Source of the DNA: Ornithinibacillus sp047228935
Lineage (GTDB): Bacteria > Bacillota > Bacilli > Bacillales > Amphibacillaceae
Length of the DNA stretch: 64,000 nucleotides
Assembly (NCBI RefSeq): GCF_047228935.1
Contig: NZ_JBFEGG010000002.1
Location: 186,001-250,000 of the forward strand
Reading direction: 5' to 3'
Of this stretch, positions 7,396 through 15,441 are shown piece by piece; the stretch's first letter is position 1, and each line of letters begins with the position of its first letter. Made by a program: the position numbers and the translations under genes. The notes under the pieces are model-generated. The model did no database searches. It saw only the letters and a program-made list of their open reading frames with translations, and was not told where the DNA came from.

Positions 7396-7813
7396 ACTGT
7401 AAAACTCCCTCCAGCCAATGGTCAATCTTAATCTCTTGTGACCCTCTTGGTGATTGTTCAATCTTTAATCCTTGCCACTTACTTCTGTAAAACTTCGTTA
7501 ACTTATCTACAGCCCCACAAAAGTATTGAAACTGGGTATCTCCTGTTCCGAAAACAGCTATATTATCCGGCTTATAGCCTATTTCTAAAACGAAATCCTT
7601 TACTTCATCAGGTGTGCTGCCATTATCCCAAGTAAACGTCCCTAGAAAGACTACATCATAATGGCTTGGGTTAATTGGTGGATCAATACCAATTCGATGC
7701 ATGTCCACCCACGCTCCCCTTGTTAAAAGCTTTCTTTGAATTAATTCCGCTGTTTCTTCGGTATTTCCGCTAAACGATAAATAAGCTATTAAAGTCCTCA
7801 ACTTGAACACCAC
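7376..7813 (-). CDS. flavodoxin / NrdI-like protein of the ribonucleotide reductase operon
   Basis: This ~145-residue flavodoxin-fold protein has the FMN phosphate loop SFSGNTEETAE near its N-terminus. It also has the flavin-flanking motifs GTFTWDNGSTPDEV (residues ~58-71) and GTGDTQFQYFCGAVDKL. It resembles ordinary short flavodoxins more than canonical NrdI. Its place between the alpha and beta genes, overlapping both, implies that it serves as activating reductant for the beta subunit. GTG 7813 overlaps the alpha stop by 16 nt; TTG 7804 is an alternative start. The unusual position (B. subtilis has nrdI-nrdE-nrdF) and flavodoxin-like sequence are worth noting. Confidence 0.8.
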   Translation of the reverse strand: MVFKLRTLIAYLSFSGNTEETAELIQRKLLTRGAWVDMHRIGIDPPINPSHYDVVFLGTFTWDNGSTPDEVKDFVLEIGYKPDNIAVFGTGDTQFQYFCGAVDKLTKFYRSKWQGLKIEQSPRGSQEIKIDHWLEGVLQYGRNIA

Positions 7814-10017
7814 TCACATTCTTCTACATCATTAGAGGTAGAACGTACATAATAGGTTGTCTTCAAGCCTTCTCTCCATGCTTGAAGGTGTAAATCAAGT
7901 AGCACGCTAGCTCGAATCGTGTTTGGAACATAAATATTAAAAGAGATACTTTGATCAATATGCTTTTGGCGTGCTGCATTCTGCCTTACCGACCAGCGTT
8001 GATCTACAATATAAGCGGAACGACGATATACGTCGTACGTTCTATGATCTAACTCTGGTGCAGCCGTTGGAATTTTGAAGTCCTTTTTCTCTTCGTAATA
8101 AAACGGCTTAAAAATTGGATCGATACTTGCTGTTGAACCTGCTATCATCGCAGTCGTGGAGTTCGGTGCCACTGCCATTAGATATCCATTTCGGATTCCT
8201 TTTTCTTTTACAGCATTTTTTAATTCCTGCCATTCCTCATTTACATAGCCTTTTTCATTAAAATAAGCACCTGTATTCCACTTACTTCCAGGATATTCCG
8301 GGTAATGTCCTTTTTCTTCACTTAGTTCCATACTGCTTTTTATCGTTAGAAAAGCAATTTTTTCATAAAGCTCATCTGCAAACTGTACTGCTTCTTCTGA
8401 TTCCCAAGCAATACGCTTTTTCGCAAGTAAATGGTGCCACCCAAATGTACCTAAACCAATTGCGCGATATTTTTGATTGGTTCTTTGTGTCTGAATAAGC
8501 GGCAATGTATTGATATCGATAACGTTGTCCAGCATGCGCACTTGAATTTTAATCAAGCGCTCTAGTACTTCATCTGGAACTGCTTTACCTAAGTTGATAG
8601 AGCTTAAATTACATACAACAAAATCACCCGGCTTATATCGTTTCATGATATAACCATTCTCATCAGTAAATTCTTCTAGAAATTCGGTAGGTGATTGGTT
8701 TTGCGTTATTTCTGTACATAAATTAGAACAATAAATAATACCAGTATGATTGTTACTATTTTGACGGTTCACTTCGTCACGGTAAAACATAAATGGTGTA
8801 CCTGATTCTAGCTGAACCATCATAATTCGCTTCATAATTAAAATTGCTGGTATCTTTTTCTTGGACAGCTTCTCATTTTGAACACATTCTTCATACTTTT
8901 GTCTAAATGTGCCATTGCCTTTTTCCTCGTCATAGAAATCTTCAAGAGAGTATCCCATTACTTCACGAACCTCATGTGGATCAAATAGGTACCAATCCCC
9001 ACGCTTTTCCACCTGTTCCATAAACAGGTCAGGGATACATACCCCAGTGAAAATATCATGGGCACGCATGCGGTCATCCCCGTTATTTAGCTTTAAATCC
9101 AAAAATGCTTCAATGTCTAGATGCCAAACATCTAAGTACACTGCAATAGCACCTTTTCTTGTCCCTAGCTGGTCAACACTAACAGCCGTATTATTTAATT
9201 GTTTAATCCATGGAACAACACCACTACTCATCCCTTTAAACCCTTTAATCGAGCTTCCACGAGCACGAATTTTGCCCATGTATACGCCTATTCCTCCACC
9301 ATTTTTAGAAAGCTTGGCAATATCGGTGTTGCTATCGTAAATCGATTGCAGGCTATCATCGACAGTATCGATAAAGCAGCTTGATAATTGCCCATGGGTT
9401 TTACCTGCATTTGCTAAAGTAGGCGTTGCAACGGTCATATATAGGTTACTCAATGCCCAATAAGCTTCTAGTACAAGATCCAAACGTTTTGTCGAGTCTT
9501 CATCTTGCATTAAATGCATGGCAATAATCATCCAGCGTTCTTGTGGTAATTCATATGTATGTTTGTCGTGATTGGTTGCCAAGTATCGGTTTGCTAGTGT
9601 ATATAAGCCTAAATAAGTAAATTGTAAATCTTGGTTTGGATTTATGTTTTTTGCTAAAGTATCAACTTCTTCTTTTGTATACTTTTTTAGTAAATTTGGT
9701 GTATAAATTCCTTCTTCAGTTAACGCTTCAATTAAGTGATAAAAGTTTCCATATTTTAATTCCGGGTCAAAATTACGATTATTCGCGGCCTGATAATATA
9801 GCTTTTGCAGTAAAAGACGCCCCGCTACAAAAGTCCAATTTGGATTTGCTTCATCTATATTTTCTAACGCTCTTTTAATCAGAACATCAATTGATTTTTC
9901 AAACGTGTAGTCATCGGAAATAGTTGTATTTAACTCCGATATGTTTATATGTAAGTTTTCTGTTGCAAATTGTAAAATGTGATTAAGATAATCTTTTGGT
10001 GATTTTACTGTTACCAT
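7798..10017 (-). CDS. ribonucleoside-diphosphate reductase alpha subunit (class I)
   Basis: This 739-residue R1 catalytic subunit has the substrate-site cysteines in QLSSCFID and in VVCNLSSINLG. The thiyl Cys and its Asn/Glu partners are in SNLCTEI, the radical-transfer tyrosine pair in TTYYVRS, and the C-terminal redox CxxC in ECEWCSS. The N-terminal ~90 residues do not show a clear complete ATP-cone, so activity inhibition by dATP may be absent. The ATG at 10017 has an AGGAGG site. It is first in the operon, behind a cobalamin riboswitch terminator and NrdR boxes. Its sequence is closer to NrdA-type than to B. subtilis NrdE by inspection. It converts ribonucleoside diphosphates to deoxy forms in the cytoplasm. 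Confidence 0.93.
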   Translation of the reverse strand: MVTVKSPKDYLNHILQFATENLHINISELNTTISDDYTFEKSIDVLIKRALENIDEANPNWTFVAGRLLLQKLYYQAANNRNFDPELKYGNFYHLIEALTEEGIYTPNLLKKYTKEEVDTLAKNINPNQDLQFTYLGLYTLANRYLATNHDKHTYELPQERWMIIAMHLMQDEDSTKRLDLVLEAYWALSNLYMTVATPTLANAGKTHGQLSSCFIDTVDDSLQSIYDSNTDIAKLSKNGGGIGVYMGKIRARGSSIKGFKGMSSGVVPWIKQLNNTAVSVDQLGTRKGAIAVYLDVWHLDIEAFLDLKLNNGDDRMRAHDIFTGVCIPDLFMEQVEKRGDWYLFDPHEVREVMGYSLEDFYDEEKGNGTFRQKYEECVQNEKLSKKKIPAILIMKRIMMVQLESGTPFMFYRDEVNRQNSNNHTGIIYCSNLCTEITQNQSPTEFLEEFTDENGYIMKRYKPGDFVVCNLSSINLGKAVPDEVLERLIKIQVRMLDNVIDINTLPLIQTQRTNQKYRAIGLGTFGWHHLLAKKRIAWESEEAVQFADELYEKIAFLTIKSSMELSEEKGHYPEYPGSKWNTGAYFNEKGYVNEEWQELKNAVKEKGIRNGYLMAVAPNSTTAMIAGSTASIDPIFKPFYYEEKKDFKIPTAAPELDHRTYDVYRRSAYIVDQRWSVRQNAARQKHIDQSISFNIYVPNTIRASVLLDLHLQAWREGLKTTYYVRSTSNDVEECEWCSS

Positions 10018-10041
10018 GATATTTCCTCCTAAAAAATATAT

Positions 10042-10072
10042 AAAAAACCGCTCACCTTAGGGATGAACGGCA
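10042..10072 (-). terminator. riboswitch-linked terminator before the ribonucleotide reductase alpha gene
   Basis: On the minus strand the stem CCGTTCA / TGAGCGG (one G-U pair) is followed by a run of six T. It lies between the cobalamin aptamer and the alpha-subunit ribosome binding site, as expected for a transcription-attenuation platform. Confidence 0.75.
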
Positions 10073-10149
10073 TAAATAAAAACGACAGAATTTATACAAA
10101 AATGTATGATTACTCCATCGTCTCACGCTCTTTCAACCCGAAGAATGAT

Positions 10150-10335
10150 GAAACTATAAGTTAATGGCAGGTCTCCTGGCTTGCGCTTCACTCTACTAAA
10201 GTCCTTCCCATATCCTAGATGCATCGATACAGTGGATTTCTCTTTCGTCGGCACTTACAGTTGCGGGGACAGCTCCAGATTTTCACTAGATTCCCTATTA
10301 AGACAAGTATGTCACCATTGCTTATGGCACTATAT
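10150..10335 (-). ncRNA. cobalamin (B12) riboswitch
   Basis: The minus strand carries the aptamer core GAATCTAGTGAAAATCTGGA, then GCTGTCCCCGCAACTGTAA (the conserved B12 core) and later the closing GCCAGGAGACCTGCC. These are diagnostic of cobalamin riboswitches. The RNA precedes the class I ribonucleotide reductase operon. Adenosylcobalamin should therefore shut that operon down when a B12-dependent reductase can take over, as reported for nrdABS in Streptomyces. Confidence 0.93.
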
Positions 10336-10371
10336 ATAGTATGTATATTTATTGAAATCACAATATATTGT
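10329..10371 (-). promoter_or_regulatory. pair of NrdR boxes over the ribonucleotide reductase promoter
   Basis: Two palindromes, ACTATATATAGT (10329-10340) and ACAATATATTGT (10360-10371), fit the NrdR-box consensus. Their centres are exactly 31 bp apart, the usual three-turn spacing. Minus-strand promoter elements (TTGTGA near -35 and TACTAT near -10, 16-bp spacer) overlap the boxes, as expected for NrdR repression. Confidence 0.8.
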
Positions 10372-10384
10372 ATTATTACCCTAT

Positions 10385-10636
10385 CATAGTTCTAATCTTT
10401 TTGCAATCTATATATTAATAGATTTTTAGATTTTTACATAAGAAAAACCTCCAAAGCTTGGTAGTAATAGGGTAAATAAAAATAATTTTATTTCTTACCA
10501 TTCGATAAAATTTTCTCGATAGTAGAACATGTACAAATAAAAAAATACAAATCAACGTAATACCCTATCCCAATAAACTGGCAAGGCATAGTTTCATTCA
10601 GTACAATATTAAATAATACTCTCGGGTGGTGAAATA
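10385..10636. other. AT-rich intergenic stretch
   Basis: No gene or RNA is recognised. TTACCCTAT occurs at 10376-10384, in inverted form at 10467-10475, and as TACCCTAT again at 10561-10568. The promoter of the sirtuin gene must lie near the right end, but I see no strong consensus. Confidence 0.4.
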
Positions 10637-11356
10637 ATGGAAAAGATCATCGATTTAATACAATCATCTAGTTACACGATTGTTTTCACAGGAGCAGGAA
10701 TGTCTACCGAAAGTGGATTACCTGATTTTCGATCAAAAGATAGAGGGCTGTGGGAAAAATTTAACCCTGACGAATTAGCAAATGTACATGCATTGGAGCA
10801 CAGCTTTGAAGAATTTACGGAGTTCTATCAATTCCGACTAGGTGAAATAAACAAATACAAGCCACATGAAGGTCATTATATTTTAGGAAGATGGGAAAAA
10901 CAAGGTCTTATCAAAGGAATTATTACACAAAATGTAGATGGATTTCATCATGATGCAGGGAATGAAAATGTGATGGAGCTTCACGGTACATTTCGGAAGT
11001 TTTATTGTAATCGATGTAAAAGAGAACAGAAGAGAGAACGGTATATTAATGGGGAGCATCAATGTTCCTTCTGTGATGGATCTATTCGCCCAGGAATCGT
11101 TCTATTTGGGGAAATGCTTCCTGAGGATGTTTTTTATAAGGCAGAAATAGAGACTGGCAAGGCGGATTTGTTTATCGTCCTTGGGTCTTCGCTAACAGTT
11201 AGTCCAGCAAACATGTTTCCAATGATTGCAAAGGAACATGGTGCTAAGCTGATTATTGTCAATAGAGAGGTAACTCCGATGGATTACTACGCAGATTTTA
11301 TTGTTCGGGATAAGAGTATTCGAGAGTTTTTGGTTGAGATGGATTTGAATTTGTAG
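10637..11356 (+). CDS. NAD-dependent protein deacylase, Sir2 family (sirtuin)
   Basis: This is a 239-residue class III deacylase. It has the NAD-binding GAGMSTESGLPDFRS motif at residues ~19-33, TQNVDGFHH with the catalytic His region, and HGTF. Two CxxC pairs (CNRCKR..CSFC) form the zinc site, and GSSLTV and VNRE complete the Rossmann part. It removes acyl groups from lysines using NAD. B. subtilis SrtN and bacterial CobB are the closest named relatives; I do not assert orthology. The ATG has GGTGGTG upstream. It appears monocistronic and stands alone between two leftward operons. Confidence 0.92.
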   Translation: MEKIIDLIQSSSYTIVFTGAGMSTESGLPDFRSKDRGLWEKFNPDELANVHALEHSFEEFTEFYQFRLGEINKYKPHEGHYILGRWEKQGLIKGIITQNVDGFHHDAGNENVMELHGTFRKFYCNRCKREQKRERYINGEHQCSFCDGSIRPGIVLFGEMLPEDVFYKAEIETGKADLFIVLGSSLTVSPANMFPMIAKEHGAKLIIVNREVTPMDYYADFIVRDKSIREFLVEMDLNL

Positions 11357-11457
11357 GATCGGTTTTTCTTTTTTTCTCATTGGTAAGAATTAGCACGCGA
11401 GATATCAATATACCACACCGCGTACGCCTAATTTCTCTATCATTCCATTATTGATAG

Positions 11458-11495
11458 TTCAGGAAGTGACCTGTTACTCCTTGTCGCTTCCTGAA
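11458..11495. terminator. long hairpin between sirtuin and NhaC-family genes
   Basis: A 13-bp stem (TTCAGGAAGTGAC at 11458-11470, GTCGCTTCCTGAA at 11483-11495, one G-T pair) lies where the two converging genes meet. The T tract is poor, so its termination strength is uncertain. Confidence 0.5.
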
Positions 11496-11566
11496 TGGTT
11501 TAGTTTCCTTGTTTCGTCCATTATAATTGAGAACTATCAAATTAATTGTGAGACCGGTAGTTACAA

Positions 11567-12973
11567 TTATCTTTGTTTTTCTACCTCGGCGTAAGTGGAG
11601 TAATCTTTTTTAGTAATAGTCCATCCAGTAAAACCTAATAGGATATTAATAAGTGGTACTAGAAAAACGAAGAATGCATATGGAATAAATTCCGCTGGGG
11701 TAATCCCATACATCCCCGCAATAAATACAGCTGGTACACCCCAAGGGACTAAATTGATACCTACTGTCCCAGCAGCCTCAACAGCTCTAGAAAGATTTAT
11801 CGTATCGATATTCATGGACTTAAACTTGCCAACAAAGGTTCTTGCTGGCAAGATAATGGATAAATATTGTTCTCCTGTTGTAAATCCAACCAAGAAGCTG
11901 GAAAGAATGGTAGATCCTATCAAAGAACCAGTTGATTTTACTTTCTCCATGATTGTTCTTGTTAGCACTTGAAACGCGCCTGTTTCTTCTAATATTCCAC
12001 CTAGAGCCGTTGCAAGTATTACCAGTGCAATCGTTTCAAACATCGCCATAAAGCCTCCACGGTTCAATAAGGAATCAATAGCTTCACTTTCTGATTCCCC
12101 AGTGAAGCCATTAGTCATCGTATGAATAATAGTAGAAACGGAGTCACCTTGTACTACGATTGCTAGTAAAGCACCTAGTAAGCTCACACCAATTAATGCT
12201 GGAATAGCTGGTACTCGCTTCAAAATTAAAATTATCGTAAGTATTGGCATGACAAATAATAACGGATGTATGACAAAAAGATTATCTAATCCTGTTTTTA
12301 TTTCTGTAATAGTATTCACATTAGCATCACCATTACCAATACCGGAACTACTAATCACCCAAAATATGACGAAAGATAAAATAAATGCCGGAATCGTATC
12401 CCATAGCATGTGCCTAATATGACTAAATAGATTGGATTCTGCCACCGCGGGAGCAATATTCGTTGTATCGGATACTGGTGACAACTTGTCCCCAAAAAAC
12501 GCACCTGATATAACCGCACCTGCAACTATACCAGCAGAAAATCCAAGTCCTTCTCCAATGACCATAAATGCCAACCCAATCGTAGCGATTGATGTAAAAG
12601 AACTTCCTAATGTCAACGAAACTATACCAGTTACTAGGGCAACCATCGGTAAAAATATGTCAGGCTTAATAAATGAAAGCCCATAGTAGATGATGGTTGG
12701 GATTACCCCACTTGCAATCCAAGAACCGATGATTGTACCGATAATCATTAATATAAATATAGCTGGCAAAGCACGTTTTACCCCACTTACCATCATGTTT
12801 TGAACGTCTTCCCATTTCCAGCCACAAAATATACTAATCATCGCTGCTATGATAATGCCAATTATTAATGGGAAATGCATACTAGTCTCCCAAATAAAAA
12901 CAGAAAAAGACGCGCTCACAATAATAGTTATAATTGGTAGTAATGCGAGTAATACTGTCATATTCTTATTCAT
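11567..12973 (-). CDS. NhaC-family transporter (predicted tyrosine-linked)
   Basis: This 468-residue NhaC-family secondary transporter has about 11-12 membrane helices. Its polar, helix-breaking motifs include GSSFTSIATIGLAF, SGAFFGDKLSPVSDTTNIAPA and TTGEQYLSIILPAR. The family includes Na+/H+ antiporters and amine or organic-acid exchangers. The gene lies behind two tandem T-boxes with a UAC (Tyr) specifier, so the likely cargo is tyrosine or a related aromatic compound rather than Na+/H+ alone. That is inference, in line with published predictions for T-box-linked YheL-type transporters. The ATG at 12973 has GAGGAGG. The neighbour upstream is an aromatic-amino-acid-type ABC transporter operon. 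Confidence 0.85.
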   Translation of the reverse strand: MNKNMTVLLALLPIITIIVSASFSVFIWETSMHFPLIIGIIIAAMISIFCGWKWEDVQNMMVSGVKRALPAIFILMIIGTIIGSWIASGVIPTIIYYGLSFIKPDIFLPMVALVTGIVSLTLGSSFTSIATIGLAFMVIGEGLGFSAGIVAGAVISGAFFGDKLSPVSDTTNIAPAVAESNLFSHIRHMLWDTIPAFILSFVIFWVISSSGIGNGDANVNTITEIKTGLDNLFVIHPLLFVMPILTIILILKRVPAIPALIGVSLLGALLAIVVQGDSVSTIIHTMTNGFTGESESEAIDSLLNRGGFMAMFETIALVILATALGGILEETGAFQVLTRTIMEKVKSTGSLIGSTILSSFLVGFTTGEQYLSIILPARTFVGKFKSMNIDTINLSRAVEAAGTVGINLVPWGVPAVFIAGMYGITPAEFIPYAFFVFLVPLINILLGFTGWTITKKDYSTYAEVEKQR

Positions 12974-13002
12974 AAAAAATCCTCCTCAAAGATGCAGATA
13001 AA

Positions 13003-13222
13003 TAAAAAAAGCTTCTATCCCCATAAAAAGGGACGGAAGCTCCGCGGTACCACCCTAGTTAGCAGAATACTCTGCTCACTTGTATTAGATAACGGCCGAA
13101 ACCGGATTAAACAGCTCCCTATTTGTACTTCGTTATACACCTTGCCTGATTCACACCAACCATCAGGTCTCTGGTTTCAAGAATTGTAAAAACTACTATA
13201 ATAGTTCATTGCTTTTTTACTA
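13003..13222 (-). ncRNA. T-box riboswitch 2 (proximal), tyrosine specifier
   Basis: On the minus strand it shows the stem I AG-bulge/distal-loop sequence (GAGACCTGATGGTTGGTGTG) and a specifier-loop triplet TAC (13125-13127) in the GAAG-TAC-AA context. The invariant T-box GGTGGTACCGCG (13043-13055) and a terminator (GCTTCCGTCCC stem with T run) follow. UAC means that uncharged tRNA-Tyr should trigger read-through into the NhaC-family gene directly downstream. Confidence 0.9.
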
Positions 13223-13249
13223 TGAAATTGTTCAAAAGATAGAGTAGAC

Positions 13250-13475
13250 AACAAAAAGAGCTTCCATCCCCAAAAAGGGACGGAAGCTCCGCGGTACCAC
13301 CCTAGTTAGCAGAATACTCTGCTCGCTTGTATTAGATAACGGCCGAAACCGGATTTAATCTGCTCCCTATCTGTAATTCACCATACACCTTGCCTAGTTC
13401 ACACCAACCACTAGGTCTCTAATTTTCAAGAGTCGTACAAGCTACTATGATAGTTCAACGCATTTCCTTCATGAA
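13250..13475 (-). ncRNA. T-box riboswitch 1 (distal), tyrosine specifier
   Basis: This complete second T-box lies upstream of the first and is nearly identical in its 3' half. It has the distal loop GTGGTTGGTGTG, specifier TAC (13373-13375) in GAAT-TAC-AG, and T-box GGTGGTACCGCG (13290-13302). Its own terminator (GAGCTTCC / GGAAGCTC, then T5) follows. Both leaders must be read through, so the transporter is under a two-step tyrosine switch. Confidence 0.9.
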
Positions 13476-13484
13476 ATTAGACTT

Positions 13485-13513
13485 ATCATATTCCATCTTC
13501 TTAGATATGTCAA
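13485..13513 (-). promoter_or_regulatory. sigma-A promoter of the tandem T-box transcript
   Basis: On the minus strand -35 TTGACA (13508-13513) and -10 TATGAT (13485-13490) have a 17-bp spacer. Initiation near 13478 starts exactly at T-box 1. It lies just past the ABC ATPase stop codon, and no terminator separates the two. Confidence 0.75.
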
Positions 13514-13544
13514 TGGAATATTTCCTTCTCTTTCGAAAATTTGA

Positions 13545-14339
13545 TTACCCCAACACTGCGCGGTCGCTTTCAAACTGCTCTCCACGGATGCGCTGGAATT
13601 CCTTTAATAAATCTTCAATCGTTAAATCTTGTTTTTTGCCACCGTTAATATCTAAAATAATTTGACCTTTATCCATCATGATTAACCGGTTGCCTAAATC
13701 AAGCGCTTGTTGCATATTATGAGTAACCATTAGTGTGGTTAATCCATGCTCCTCCACCACTTCTTTGGTAAGCTTCGTAATCAGTTCAGCTCGTGACGGG
13801 TCAAGGGCTGCGGTGTGCTCATCAAGCAACAAAATATTCGGGTTTGTAAATGTCGCCATTAGTAAGGATAATGCTTGTCGCTCCCCGCCAGACAAAAGTC
13901 CAACTTTAGCGTTTAAGCGGTCCTCTAATCCTAAATTCAATGTATTTAAATGTTCTCTAAAATCTTTCTTCCGCTGTTTCGTTACGCCCGGTTTTAGTTT
14001 TCTTTTCCGGATGCGTGAATATGCCATTGCTAGGTTTTCTTCAATAGTCATAGAAGGTGCCGTTCCTGCCATTGGATCCTGGAATACTCGGCCAATATAG
14101 GCTGAACGTTTATATTCAGGAAGTGTCGTTACGTCCTTGTCACCGATAATTACTTCCCCAACATCTGGAACTAAATTACCAGAAATCACATTCATTAAAG
14201 TTGATTTCCCGGCACCATTACTACCGATTACGGTGACAAATTCTCCTTCTTTAAGCTCCAAATTAATTCGTTGTAATGCTTTCTTTTCATCAGGAGTGCC
14301 TTCATTGAATGTAATCGCTACTTCTTGTATTCGTAACAT
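13545..14339 (-). CDS. ABC transporter ATP-binding protein (TrpZ/COG1101-like)
   Basis: This 264-residue ATPase has Walker A GSNGAGKST near residue 40, the signature LSGGERQAL, Walker B ILLLDEHTAALD and switch His MVTHN. It is the third gene of a substrate-binding-protein, permease and ATPase set, with its ATG touching the permease stop. The set matches the TrpXYZ-type transporters (COG2984/4120/1101) that carry aromatic amino acids in streptococci. The substrate here is inferred from family and from the adjacent tyrosine T-box gene, not shown. Confidence 0.88.
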   Translation of the reverse strand: MLRIQEVAITFNEGTPDEKKALQRINLELKEGEFVTVIGSNGAGKSTLMNVISGNLVPDVGEVIIGDKDVTTLPEYKRSAYIGRVFQDPMAGTAPSMTIEENLAMAYSRIRKRKLKPGVTKQRKKDFREHLNTLNLGLEDRLNAKVGLLSGGERQALSLLMATFTNPNILLLDEHTAALDPSRAELITKLTKEVVEEHGLTTLMVTHNMQQALDLGNRLIMMDKGQIILDINGGKKQDLTIEDLLKEFQRIRGEQFESDRAVLG

Positions 14340-15319
14340 TAGGCACCCTCCCTTAACTCTTTCAGTTCTGCACGTTTTTGTAGTCGCCGTTTCTTTTCTT
14401 TTCGAGCTTGAATGATTTTAGGGGAAACTAATGCAATGATTACAATAAAGGCTGTAATCATCTTCATATCTCCAGTATCTAGAAAATCCACACGAAGGGC
14501 AATCGCAACTACAATCCGGTATAGAATTGCTCCACCAATTACAGCTATCGTTGCAATAGCTATTGTCTTCTTACCAAATAATGCTTCTCCGATAATAACA
14601 GATGCTAAACCAATAACAATCATCCCAATCCCCATATTAACATCAGCAAAACCACCATTTTGGGCAATTAAGGCACCACTAAGTGCAACCATCGCATTAG
14701 ATATCCCGACTCCTAATACGATTAAATTGTCTGTGTTGGCAGATAGACTTCTAATCATTCGTTTGTTATCCCCAGTTGCTCTTAATGCTAAACCAACTTC
14801 CGTTTTCAAGAATGCATCGGTGAAAAATTTAATGAACAATGTAACGATAATCATGATAAATAATATTACCCATGTTGCTGGTGCACGGCCTGTAAGAATT
14901 GCTGACCATATCCCGTTTAAAAACTCATCCATTCCCGCTGGCCAAATATCCCGAAGTTGTGAGAATACCGTTGATTGATTGTGTAATGATATGGTAGGCT
15001 GTCCCATTATTCGTAAATTTATGGAATATAATGCTATCATCATTAGGATCCCGGATAATAGGGCATTAATTTTCCCCTTCGTATGAAGAAGTCCTGTTAA
15101 ACATCCTGCAATAAAGCCGGCGACGATAGCCATTAATGTAGCTATAATTGGGGAAATACCATTTGCGATCGAAATAGCCGCAACACCTGCACCGGTTACA
15201 AAGCTCCCATCAACGGTTAAGTCGGGAAAATCTAATACTCGGAAGGTTAAATATACCCCTAAAGCCATTAAGGCATAAATAACTCCAGATTCAATCGCAT
15301 CAAATATAGATAAAGCCAT
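14339..15319 (-). CDS. ABC transporter permease (TrpY/COG4120-like)
   Basis: This 326-residue BPD_transp_2-type permease has about eight or nine membrane helices and a basic C-terminal tail (RKEKKRRLQKRAEL). The motif DLTVDGSFVTGAGVAA near residues 33-48 is typical of this permease group. It is second in the operon, overlapping the ATPase start by one base. Its ATG has GGAGG upstream. It probably forms a homodimeric channel with the ATPase below and the lipoprotein receptor above. Confidence 0.88.
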   Translation of the reverse strand: MALSIFDAIESGVIYALMALGVYLTFRVLDFPDLTVDGSFVTGAGVAAISIANGISPIIATLMAIVAGFIAGCLTGLLHTKGKINALLSGILMMIALYSINLRIMGQPTISLHNQSTVFSQLRDIWPAGMDEFLNGIWSAILTGRAPATWVILFIMIIVTLFIKFFTDAFLKTEVGLALRATGDNKRMIRSLSANTDNLIVLGVGISNAMVALSGALIAQNGGFADVNMGIGMIVIGLASVIIGEALFGKKTIAIATIAVIGGAILYRIVVAIALRVDFLDTGDMKMITAFIVIIALVSPKIIQARKEKKRRLQKRAELKELREGA

Positions 15320-15441
15320 GTTTCATTTACCTCCTTTTCCACTCACTTACAAAAAGTGGAAATAACTCATTCATTAGAATAGAGAAGCAGGCCAGTAGCC
15401 TGCTTCAAAATTGGACTTATATTAAGATAAATTCGTTTCTA

